From positions 84,090 to 148,089 of the forward strand of contig NZ_JAYGIL010000015.1 in assembly GCF_034931025.1 (NCBI RefSeq): DNA of 64,000 nucleotides. Reading direction: 5' to 3'. Below, piece by piece: positions 54,056-62,235 of the stretch. Origin of the DNA: Arcicella gelida (lineage in GTDB: Bacteria; Bacteroidota; Bacteroidia; Cytophagales; Spirosomataceae). The translations under genes were made by a program, and so were the position numbers. Position 1 is the first letter of the stretch; each line of letters starts with the position of its first letter. The notes beneath the pieces were generated by a model, which saw only the letters and a program-made list of their open reading frames with translations, ran no database searches and was not told the DNA's origin.

Positions 54056-54633
54056 AAGAAAAGTAATAATTAATATTAAAAAAATTATTTTCAAAAGTAG
54101 GAGTAAGCAATTACAATATCCAATGTTTTGGCTTAATTTTTTACGCAATCGTTCCCGACAACGTTTTCACAAAGCTATTTTGAACGATTTTCAGGAATGA
54201 TTAACAGGAAGTATCAAGATTATCTAGTTTTTTAAAGTATAATCAACGCCTAAAATGAATTTATAGAAACATAATTTTGCTTTAATAAACGCTCAATAGT
54301 CTTTGCTCATCTTTGTAATTAAAGCCATCCCAAACTGATAAATTATCGGAATGAACATTGATTATTGGTATCGAATTTTAAACCTTAACGTATGGGTTAT
54401 TGAAGATACCCAAATGGGAAAAAACGCTTATACGATGAAAATCGAAAAGCTTAGTATGAACAAATGATAATTTCTAAAAGAAAAGTGAATATAAAATTGT
54501 AAATTCTACATTTATTCAACATATTTAGCATCCAAACAATTTACCAAGCATAAAAAACATTGTTTTTGAATGCTTTTATCAAAGCTCAATTAAGAAAATA
54601 AACCCATAAATTAACCGCCAACCACAACATTCA
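54056..54633. other. 578-bp divergent intergenic region
   Basis: Between the ECF sigma gene and the aminotransferase gene. It must hold the promoters of both units, but I could not assign them. A short open frame at 54351-54467 is described separately. No strong hairpins were noticed. Confidence 0.5.
54351..54467 (+). CDS. Short open reading frame, possibly a small protein or gene remnant
   Basis: ATG at 54351 to TGA at 54465-54467 gives 38 residues (MNIDYWYRILNLNVWVIE... then KIEKLSMNK). The first half is amphipathic to hydrophobic and the second half basic. There is an in-frame stop three codons before the ATG. No family is recognised and the length is within chance range for AT-rich DNA. 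Confidence 0.2.
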   Translation: MNIDYWYRILNLNVWVIEDTQMGKNAYTMKIEKLSMNK

Positions 54634-55803
54634 ATGTTTGATAGTCGCTCTGTCAATTTAGAAATTTTAAAACAACGTGCCTACAATTTAAGATGGGCAA
54701 CAGTACCACAGGGAGTAATTCCATTGACGGCCGCCGACCCTGATTTTCCGAGTGCTCCAGAAATTGCAGAGTCAATCACTCGTTTTGTGAAAGATCGCTA
54801 CTTATGTTATGGCCCTCCTGACGGTTTGCCTGATTTTAAAGAAAGTGTTGCTAATTTTTTCATAAACAAGAGAAATATCCCCGCTAAGCCAGCTTATATT
54901 TTTCCAGTTGATAGTGCAGCTTTTGGAATTTATGTGGTTTGTCAGGCTTTTTTAGAACCAAATGATGAAGCAATCATTTTTGATCCAGTCGATTTTCTAT
55001 TCAGATATTCTATAGAATCGGTGGGAGGAAAGGCTGTTTCTTTTGCCATTCCAGCAGGAACAGACATAGTAGATTTTGAAGCATTAGAAAAACTAATTAC
55101 GCCTAAAACTCGATTGATTTGCTTGTGTAATCCGCTTAATCCAACAGGAAAAGTATTTACCAAAGCAGAATTACTCCAACTTGGAAACATCGCTTGTAAA
55201 CATAATTTAACGATTTTGTCGGATGAAATCTGGAGTGATATTATTTATGCACCACATACTTATACCAGCATTGCCTCATTAGATGAAGCCATTCGTGAAC
55301 GCACTGTTACTGTAACAGGTTATAGCAAATCGTATGGTTTGGCGGGTTTACGCATTGGTTCGGTGATGGCATCTAATCAAGAAACTTTTGATAAATTAAT
55401 AAAAGTATCATTACATCAATCTACTGTACATGGAGCAAACGTATTAGGACAGATAGCCGCCACTACCGCCCTCAACGAATGTGACTATTGGTTACAAGCT
55501 TTTGTAGCACATTTAAACGAAATGCAACAGCTTTGTGTTACTGAACTTAACAGCATGAAAGGTGTAAGCTGTATTGCTCCTGAAGGCTGCTACGTGGCTT
55601 TTGCCAATATCGTAGGAACAGGAAAGTCCAGCAAAGAAGTACATGAACTATTATTGAATGAAGCCAAAGTAGCCGTAGTGCCTGGATTAAAAGAATGGTT
55701 CGGAGCAGGTGCAGATGGCTATATTCGCTTGAGTTTTGCTACTTCAAATGAAATCCTTACACAAGCACTTTCACAAATTAAAACAGTAATCAACACATTA
55801 TGA
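54634..55803 (+). CDS. PLP-dependent aminotransferase, class I/II
   Basis: 389 residues of fold type I. TAADPDFPSAPEIAESI is the substrate-entry segment, YLCYGPPDGLPDFKESVANF a conserved early block, and CNPLNPTGKVFTKAEL and LSDEIWSDIIY carry the cofactor-binding Asn and Asp. TVTGYSKSYGLAGLRIGSV carries the PLP Lys232, and GYIRLSFA the substrate-carboxylate Arg. The group includes aspartate/aromatic aminotransferases and MalY/PatB-type beta-lyases, so transamination or C-S lysis are both possible. The stop overlaps the next start by four bases (ATGA), so the product should work with the flavoprotein fusion. Confidence 0.9.
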   Translation: MFDSRSVNLEILKQRAYNLRWATVPQGVIPLTAADPDFPSAPEIAESITRFVKDRYLCYGPPDGLPDFKESVANFFINKRNIPAKPAYIFPVDSAAFGIYVVCQAFLEPNDEAIIFDPVDFLFRYSIESVGGKAVSFAIPAGTDIVDFEALEKLITPKTRLICLCNPLNPTGKVFTKAELLQLGNIACKHNLTILSDEIWSDIIYAPHTYTSIASLDEAIRERTVTVTGYSKSYGLAGLRIGSVMASNQETFDKLIKVSLHQSTVHGANVLGQIAATTALNECDYWLQAFVAHLNEMQQLCVTELNSMKGVSCIAPEGCYVAFANIVGTGKSSKEVHELLLNEAKVAVVPGLKEWFGAGADGYIRLSFATSNEILTQALSQIKTVINTL

Positions 55804-57734
55804 AAGTAGTAATTATTGGCGGTGGCGTCGCAGGCTTAACACTGGGACTATTACTCAAGAAAAATAATATTGAAGTTGTTGTAAACGAAAAATTCAAGGA
55901 AATGACCACCCGTGGGCATGCGTTTTTAATGCACATTGATGGTTGGTCTATCTTAAATGAATTAAATGCTAATACAGAAATTCGTCTTCCAGGCGAAGAA
56001 ATAGGTGCTTTTAGCTTGAACAGACAAGATGGAAAACAAGTGAAAAGGCAAAAACTAAATCTTTGGCGTTGTATCAAACGAAAAGATTTAGTACAGTTTT
56101 TATATGATTTATTCCCGAAAGAGCAACTCAAAACAGGTAGAAGCTTTTCACATTTTATCTACGAAAATGGTAAAGCTATCGCTGCCCAATTTACCAATGG
56201 TGAAATAGAATACGGAGATGTGTTTGTTGGTGCTGATGGTGGAAATTCTGCCGTACGTGAAGCTATTTTGGGTGCTGTTACTTATACGCCTATCGAAGTA
56301 AAAGAAGTAGTAGGGATTTGTACGAACGAAAAATTAGGTGCTTCGCATCAAAATATATTTACAAAATATCAAAGCTGTACTCGTGGACTAAGTTTCGGAA
56401 TGATTCCTGTTTCTGAAAAAGACTTTGTTTGGTTTATGCAGTACAGTGTAGCTGAGGCAGATTGCAACCAAGGCTGTTCTCCAGAAGAATTAAAAGCTTT
56501 CTGTAATTATCAATTGGCGGATTTCCCACCAGTAGTTACTGAGTTATTGCAAACCAATGATTTCAGTACAAGCTATATCTGGAATACTCGTGACTTTGGA
56601 TTATTACCTAAATTTCATGCAGACAATGTGGTTTTAATAGGTGATGCAGCCCATTTGGCTTTACCTTTTACTAGTGCTGGAACGACCAATGCAATTTTAG
56701 ATGCTAAAAAATTGACTGAAAAGTTATTGTCTTTAGATAATGTTGAAGAAGCTTTTGAGGCATATTATGACGAACGTCAAGACGATATTAAAAAGCATAT
56801 TTATTTAGGAAGAGAACTAAAAGAATTGTTTTTGAATCCACTCAGTGTGGATGGCGATAAAATGGTTGTGCCTTTAATCTCAAAAAGAGAAGACAAAGAT
56901 GCACATACCGAAAAGCTGATTGATATACAGTATTTTACGGACCCAATTTGTTCTACTTGTTGGGTTGTTCAGCCTTTGTTGCGAAAGCTGAAATTAGAAT
57001 ATGGTGCTTATATCAAGATTGATTATAGAATGGGAGGTTTATTGCCTTCTTGGGATGAGTACGAGCGAGGACCTATCACAAAACCTTCCGATGTAGCACC
57101 ACATTGGGAAGAAGTTTGTATGATTCACGGAATTCCGTTGGATGGTGATATTTGGATTGAAGACCCACTGCCTTCTTCATATCCGCCTTCAATAGCTTTC
57201 AAAGCAGCTCAAATGCAAGATGCGGATTTAGCATTATTGTTTTTGAGAAGAATTAAAGAAATGCTTTTCCTTGAGAAAATCAATATTGTGGATATGGCAT
57301 ATCTTGAAAAAGCTGCTTTTGATGTTGGTTTAGACTCAGCTCGTTTTGTTCATGATTATGAAAATAAAGCACAAGAAGCTTTCAGAGAAGATTTGACTTT
57401 AGCTCAAAATATGCAAGTAGGTGTGTTACCAACATTGATTTTTACTAATCTCGAAAACGAACAAATTATCAGTAAGGATTATCAAGAATATGAGTATTTA
57501 GAAGAAATTATTCATAAACTGGTTCCAAAAGCTCAGAAAAGGACTTTCAATACTGATCCAATTTTCTTGTTTACCAATTTCTCGACGATGACCAGCAAAG
57601 AATTTTCTTTCTTGAGTAGCAGAGATATGGAAGAAACCAATGATATTTTGGCAGATTTATTCGATAAAGGTTTTATTGATAAGTACGAAAGTAAAAACGG
57701 AATTATTTGGAAGAGTAAATTGGCGAATTATTAA
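55800..57734 (+). CDS. FAD-dependent monooxygenase fused to a DsbA-like thioredoxin domain
   Basis: 644 residues in one uninterrupted frame. Residues 1-365: class A flavoprotein monooxygenase (PHBH/TetX-like) with the FAD dinucleotide motif VIIGGGVAGLTLG, the middle VFVGADGGNSAVREAI and VVLIGDAAHLALPFTSAGTT with Asp282. Residues about 372-580: DsbA/Thioredoxin_5 (YjbH/FrnE-like) domain with Cys384-Ser-Thr-Cys387 (YFTDPICSTCWV), YRMGGLLPSWDEYERGP and MQVGVLPTLIFTN with the cis-proline. Residues about 590-644 look like a small helical (winged-helix-like) tail. No signal peptide, so it is cytoplasmic. The upstream aminotransferase is translationally coupled. A natural fusion is supported by the absence of any frame break. 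Confidence 0.88.
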   Translation: MKVVIIGGGVAGLTLGLLLKKNNIEVVVNEKFKEMTTRGHAFLMHIDGWSILNELNANTEIRLPGEEIGAFSLNRQDGKQVKRQKLNLWRCIKRKDLVQFLYDLFPKEQLKTGRSFSHFIYENGKAIAAQFTNGEIEYGDVFVGADGGNSAVREAILGAVTYTPIEVKEVVGICTNEKLGASHQNIFTKYQSCTRGLSFGMIPVSEKDFVWFMQYSVAEADCNQGCSPEELKAFCNYQLADFPPVVTELLQTNDFSTSYIWNTRDFGLLPKFHADNVVLIGDAAHLALPFTSAGTTNAILDAKKLTEKLLSLDNVEEAFEAYYDERQDDIKKHIYLGRELKELFLNPLSVDGDKMVVPLISKREDKDAHTEKLIDIQYFTDPICSTCWVVQPLLRKLKLEYGAYIKIDYRMGGLLPSWDEYERGPITKPSDVAPHWEEVCMIHGIPLDGDIWIEDPLPSSYPPSIAFKAAQMQDADLALLFLRRIKEMLFLEKINIVDMAYLEKAAFDVGLDSARFVHDYENKAQEAFREDLTLAQNMQVGVLPTLIFTNLENEQIISKDYQEYEYLEEIIHKLVPKAQKRTFNTDPIFLFTNFSTMTSKEFSFLSSRDMEETNDILADLFDKGFIDKYESKNGIIWKSKLANY

Positions 57735-57789
57735 GTATTTTTTGGATTAAAATTGTGAGTTAATACCAAAACTAATAGACAAATTCTCT

Positions 57790-57855
57790 GTAGCGGTAAC
57801 CCTTGCGGTTACCGTTTCGTTTATATAAAAACGGTAACCGCAAGGGGTTACCGCT
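57790..57855. repeat. Dispersed hairpin element, family B, copy 2
   Basis: Arms AGCGGTAACCCTTGCGG plus TTACCGTT and AACGGTAACCGCAAGG plus GGTTACCGCT pair over about 25 bp with one bulged base, around a CGTTTATATAAA loop. It is homologous to 38624-38699. The rest of the 292-bp gap (57735-58026) holds a 9-bp hairpin ATCTTACAC/GTGTAAGAT at 57888-57913 and nothing else I can name. Confidence 0.88.
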
Positions 57856-58026
57856 TCTATAAAATATTTCGAGAGCTTATTAGATACATCTTACACGCCA
57901 AACTGTGTAAGATGATGGTCAAGATGTTTAGTAAACATATTAAAAAGAACGACTGAATTAATTGTTTTAACATTCATGAAGTATCTCCTTAAAATAGAAG
58001 TATTTAACAAAATTTTCAGAGAATAC

Positions 58027-59397
58027 TTATTCCTTCGTAACGTCTTGCTGTTTCTCACTTTTATGGATTTCTTCGATGTACTGCATTTTTAAATAATCAT
58101 AAAAAGTATGTTTACTCATCAGATTTGAAATTAAACTAGCTAAGAGTGTAGTGAGCATTAAATAAAAGATAATATTATGGCTGTTGGTCATTTCTATCAC
58201 TAAGATAGATGAAGTAAAAGGACTGCGTGTAACGCCCGTTAAAAAGCCACCCATTCCACACAATATCATTAAATTAGTTTCTGTTGATGATAAATGTAGC
58301 CAACCTGACATCACAGCACCAATACTTGCACCAGCACTCAGGGCAGGAGCGAAAACTCCTCCAGAACCACCTACTGAAAAAGAAACTATTGGTCCAATAA
58401 TTCGTAAAATAGGCATATACCACTCCAAATGTTTATCGTTGGAAAACAAAGAACTAATCATTATTTCTTTTCCAGAACCAAAGATTCTGCTATCAAAAAA
58501 GTAACCCATCGAAGCAATAATAAGCCCGCATATTATGATATAAATTACTTTTTGGTAGTTGTGTTGTAGGGCATTCTTTTTTCCGAAAACATATAAAATA
58601 ATATTACTCATTCCACAACCCGAAAAGCCCGTAATCAGTGCAAGTGGTATAATTGAGGCGATAATCCAAATAGAAATATTATCTAAAGCAGGATAGCCCA
58701 AATAGAGGTAAGGCCCTAAGAAGTGCAAGGCAGTAAGCCCTGCAATAATTACGCCCGTTAATAATGCAGATTTAAAAAGACTAAAATGTGTTTTTGTGAG
58801 TTCTTCTATTGCAAAAACAATTCCTCCCAAAGGCGTATTAAATGCAGCAGCAAGCCCAGAGGCAGCTCCCGTTACTATCATATTTCTCTTTGATATTTTA
58901 GGATACCAGTCTGGTAGTATGTCATTGATTATTTTGAAAATGGAAGCAGAAATTTGAATTGTGGGTCCTTCTCGTCCTACAACTCCACCGCCCAAGACCA
59001 TAATGAGGCTCGATAATATTTTAATGAAAATGACTTTGAAACTAAGTAAGCTGTCAACTTTATAATAGTGTTTAGGATTAGCTAATTCAATAGCAGCACT
59101 TACTTGTGGAATACCACTTCCTCTGGAAAAAGGAGCAAATTTTATCACCAACCACCAAGCTACCCAAAAACAAACAGGAGTAAGAATAAAGAAAGACCAG
59201 TTGGCAAGGTGAAACAAATAATGAGTTGCAGTTTCAGCTATTGAAAATAGCTTTGCATAAAGCACCGCCATAATTCCTGTTATAAATGCTCCTAACCAAA
59301 ATGGCAGAGCATTCAAAATATCCCGTTGTAGTTTTTTGTTTTGAATAGCGTCAAACTTAATTTTAAGCTGCTGCCTTAGTTTAGCTAATATTTTCAT
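58027..59397 (-). CDS. ClC family chloride channel or chloride/proton antiporter
   Basis: 456 residues with about 10-12 membrane segments and the family selectivity motifs: GSGIPQV (93-99), GREGP (141-145, with the gating Glu143) and GGVFAPALSAGASIGAV later in the chain. No C-terminal CBS pair or TrkA_C domain is present, so it is the short form. The gating Glu allows either a channel or an antiporter; the second proton Glu cannot be assigned by eye. It is monocistronic. Confidence 0.94.
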   Translation of the reverse strand: MKILAKLRQQLKIKFDAIQNKKLQRDILNALPFWLGAFITGIMAVLYAKLFSIAETATHYLFHLANWSFFILTPVCFWVAWWLVIKFAPFSRGSGIPQVSAAIELANPKHYYKVDSLLSFKVIFIKILSSLIMVLGGGVVGREGPTIQISASIFKIINDILPDWYPKISKRNMIVTGAASGLAAAFNTPLGGIVFAIEELTKTHFSLFKSALLTGVIIAGLTALHFLGPYLYLGYPALDNISIWIIASIIPLALITGFSGCGMSNIILYVFGKKNALQHNYQKVIYIIICGLIIASMGYFFDSRIFGSGKEIMISSLFSNDKHLEWYMPILRIIGPIVSFSVGGSGGVFAPALSAGASIGAVMSGWLHLSSTETNLMILCGMGGFLTGVTRSPFTSSILVIEMTNSHNIIFYLMLTTLLASLISNLMSKHTFYDYLKMQYIEEIHKSEKQQDVTKE

Positions 59398-59539
59398 ATC
59401 TTTTTATTTTAATGATAAAGCTATAAAGGTGTAAATTTATAGCTTTTAAAAAGAACGTTTGAGTATAAGCATACTTATGTAAGTATAATATTAGCTTTAC
59501 TATGAAAGTTCATAAAAATAGATTCGAAGATAAAAGGTA

Positions 59540-59932
59540 TTAAGCACTAGGAATTTGTTCTACAACCATTTCCATACCTTTTTTATCGTAATAAATACAC
59601 GTCATTTCTAGCATATCAACTTTCCATTTTTCAACACCTGCTTCGGCTGATTGTTTACAGAAAGTAAAGTAATCGGTTTCGCCAGCTTGATGAATCTTTA
59701 AAGCATATTTCAGCTTTTCCACATTGCCTTCTTCTGTTATTACTAATGAATCGTACTTCGCTTCCGATTCAATTTGAAAATTATTTTTTCCAACATATTT
59801 TGTATGTCCGTCGCACACATACTGTTCGTAGCTTGTTAAACCTAAAACAATAAGGTTTTGAATATACTGCGGAAAATCTGCACCGCTTTTCACTCTTGAG
59901 TGAATCTCTTTGATTTGATTAATTGTAAACAT
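59540..59932 (-). CDS. DUF1398 family protein
   Basis: 130 residues, soluble, with the family pattern MFTINQIKEIHSRVKSGADF, GLTSYEQYVCDGHTKYVG, AGETDYFTFCKQSAEAGVEK and a C-terminal MTCIYYDKKGMEMV. Function is unknown; members were once labelled phage envelope proteins without evidence. It lies 67 bp downstream of the AraC-type regulator on the same strand, so it may be its target or co-transcribed. Confidence 0.85.
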   Translation of the reverse strand: MFTINQIKEIHSRVKSGADFPQYIQNLIVLGLTSYEQYVCDGHTKYVGKNNFQIESEAKYDSLVITEEGNVEKLKYALKIHQAGETDYFTFCKQSAEAGVEKWKVDMLEMTCIYYDKKGMEMVVEQIPSA

Positions 59933-59999
59933 GTCTTTTTGTGTTTAAATGTGATACAAATTTGGGAGATTTACTTGGCTTGAAATTGTAAAAAATCGT

Positions 60000-60770
60000 T
60001 TACTTGTCGTTCTTCTTCATAAATTTTTCAGGTGTTTCTCCTGTGAAATGTTTGAAGTCTTTGATAAAATGCGCTTGGTCGAAATAGTTGTTTTCAAAAC
60101 AAATTTCAGTCAGTGATTTTACTTGGTTCAGGCTATCAAGTACGGCATGAAACCTAACAATTGACGCAAATTTTTTAGGAGAAGTACCAACTACTTGTCG
60201 GAATCGTTTCTCAAATGGACTTTGACTGATACAAAGCAAATTTGCCAATTCTTTGATTTTAACATTTCCTTTATGATGATAAATGTATTGAATAGCTTTG
60301 ATGACGAGCTGGTCATCTTTCTTTTCAATAATATGAGCAAGTAAAAATTGTTCAACAAGATAAATTCTGTGTTCATCGCTTTGGACAAAGCTTAGGGCTT
60401 CTTCCACTTTTTCTAAATCATATTGATTCATAAAATGCTCAAGCGAAACACTTTCCGCAAATAATTCATTGATAGGTGTTTTCAGAAAATAAGATGCACC
60501 AATTTCATTAAAAAAGACCAACACAGAACCAATATTAGGATTACTCTTAAAAACTCTGAAACCATCTTGCAAACCTGTAATACCCGTACTTGCTAATTTA
60601 TTTTCTCCGTCTTGAGAAAGATACGCCAAACTACCTTTATACTGAAAGCCCATCACAAGCCCAGTAGAAGGAAAAACCTTATAAGTTTGTTCTTCAGAAG
60701 CCTCCGAAATGACCAAATGTTTGATATAAGGTTTTAGCAAAGCAGAGGGAAGAATCTTTTCAAATTTCAT
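60000..60770 (-). CDS. AraC-family transcriptional regulator
   Basis: 256 residues. The N-terminal part (about 1-150) is a DUF6597-like sensor region of the type FEKILPSALLKPYIKHLVIS, with VFPSTGLVMGFQYKG. The C-terminal AraC helix-turn-helix (about 155-256) has KIKELANLLCISQSPFEKRF, VVGTSPKKFASIVRFH and NNYFDQAHFIKDFKHFTGET. The effector is unknown. A four-hundred-base upstream region separates it from the divergent cupredoxin gene. Confidence 0.92.
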   Translation of the reverse strand: MKFEKILPSALLKPYIKHLVISEASEEQTYKVFPSTGLVMGFQYKGSLAYLSQDGENKLASTGITGLQDGFRVFKSNPNIGSVLVFFNEIGASYFLKTPINELFAESVSLEHFMNQYDLEKVEEALSFVQSDEHRIYLVEQFLLAHIIEKKDDQLVIKAIQYIYHHKGNVKIKELANLLCISQSPFEKRFRQVVGTSPKKFASIVRFHAVLDSLNQVKSLTEICFENNYFDQAHFIKDFKHFTGETPEKFMKKNDK

Positions 60771-60937
60771 GCTGTAGCAATAGTGAAATAAATAATAGTT
60801 AGTGATTGTCTTTTAAACCATTAGATTTTACAAAGAGTATTCTTTATGTGTAAAAGCTGTTTGAATTTTAATTTTTCAGTATAAAATGGTGTCCTTAAAG
60901 CTCCAGAGAAAAGAGACTTTGGCTCAATATATTTCCC

Positions 60938-60985
60938 AACATTCCTATCAGTGGGTGAATTAATTCACCCACTAATAGGAATGTT
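60938..60985. repeat. Dispersed palindromic repeat, family A, copy 3 (long form)
   Basis: A 48-bp palindrome with the shared centre GTGAATTAATTCAC. The inner pairs are GTGGGTG / CACCCAC, and outer arms AACATTCCTAT / ATAGGAATGTT differ from copies 1 and 2 but still pair, with a single C-A mismatch. It lies within the 388-bp gap between the AraC gene and the cupredoxin gene (60771-61158), where I see no other feature. Confidence 0.9.
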
Positions 60986-61158
60986 TAAACAGCTTACATA
61001 AAGTTATTACAAAATATTAAAAGCCTTAGCCAATTAACAAACTAAGACTAAAACCTACAATACATGAAGAGAAATTCCGCTATCATGCTTAATTTACGAA
61101 TTGAAATTTACTTGAATATACAATTTCCTCTGCTTCAGAAATGCTAAAAGATATAAAA

Positions 61159-62235
61159 ATGATGCGTTTAAGCGTACTTTGTGCCTTTTTGTTGATAAGT
61201 CTGCAAGGCTTTTCACAAAAAGATACAACCATTACTGTTAAAATTTTAGGTGGATTACAGTTTGATTTACCTCGTTTGGCGGTTCAACCCAATACTCGTC
61301 TGACGATTATTTTGGATAATCACGACGACATGGCTCACAATATGGTCATAACAAAACCCAATGCCCGACTAAAAGTAGTAGAAGAAGCCATGAAATTGGG
61401 CGACAAAGGGGCAACGATGGATTATGTTCCCAACTCTCCTTTGATTATTGCCAATACCAAAATCCTTGAACCGGGCAGAATAGATACCATTACTTTTACT
61501 TTAGAAAAAGAAGGAATTTATCCTTATGTCTGTACTTATCCCGGGCATGGTTTTGTGATGTACGGAGCAATTTATGCTACTAACAAAGCATTGCCTCCTT
61601 TAGAAAAAGATATAAACGTACCCGAAGGTCAACGACAAAAAACAGCAGTAGTTATCAGTCACGAAGGGCATCATACAGCACCGCCTTCGCCACATCCATT
61701 TCCATTAAAATACCCTTTGTTGTATCGTACTTTTATGCCTGACTGTGGACCAGCAGCCATTGCTGTAGCTTTTAACGAAACGGAATCTTATTGCTTTGAT
61801 GCAGGTAAATGTTATGTAAGATACGCTTGGTCGGGTGGATTTGTGGATAACTCAGAACAATGGAAAGGCAACGGAAGTAAATTAACAAAAGTAGTTGGTG
61901 AAGTATATTGGCGAGATAAAACTGGTTTTCCTTTCAGAATTGGCAATGTAAAAAACATTCCAACCGTTGATTTTAAAGGTTATCAACTCAACAAAAGATT
62001 GCCAACTTTTAAATATTTGTTAGATAAAGTAGAAGTAACCGAAACGATTCGTTTGAGTGCCGACGGCAAGACTTTGATGAGAGATTTTACTTTTAAGAAC
62101 AATAAACAAAAGCTTTATTTTTTAGTCAATACCGACGATGGCATCGTGTATCAAAGCAAATTAGGCAAATTCAATAATGGCGTACTCAGTATTCCTGCTA
62201 ATGTTCAACGTCTTAGTATTTCCATGAAAAGATGA
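61159..62235 (+). CDS. Azurin-type cupredoxin protein with large C-terminal domain
   Basis: 358 residues from the ATG at 61159; a start at 61141 would add a charged stretch before the signal peptide. Signal peptide to about FSQ. The cupredoxin domain (about 22-145) has the type 1 copper ligands His60 (DDMAHNMVI) and Cys125, His130, Met134 (CTYPGHGFVM), the exact azurin spacing. A His-rich linker (SHEGHHTAPPSPHP) leads to about 190 residues (DCGPAAIAVAFNETESYCFD, YVRYAWSGGFVDNS) that I do not recognise but that look beta-rich. It is translationally coupled (ATGA) to the propeller protein, so electron transfer between them is likely. Confidence 0.87.
   Translation: MMRLSVLCAFLLISLQGFSQKDTTITVKILGGLQFDLPRLAVQPNTRLTIILDNHDDMAHNMVITKPNARLKVVEEAMKLGDKGATMDYVPNSPLIIANTKILEPGRIDTITFTLEKEGIYPYVCTYPGHGFVMYGAIYATNKALPPLEKDINVPEGQRQKTAVVISHEGHHTAPPSPHPFPLKYPLLYRTFMPDCGPAAIAVAFNETESYCFDAGKCYVRYAWSGGFVDNSEQWKGNGSKLTKVVGEVYWRDKTGFPFRIGNVKNIPTVDFKGYQLNKRLPTFKYLLDKVEVTETIRLSADGKTLMRDFTFKNNKQKLYFLVNTDDGIVYQSKLGKFNNGVLSIPANVQRLSISMKR

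Noticed and set aside
54056..54148. Hydrophobic N-terminal extension of the ECF sigma factor
   Set aside because: A membrane-like leader is not expected on a sigma factor, and the conserved sequence begins right after the ATG at 54055.
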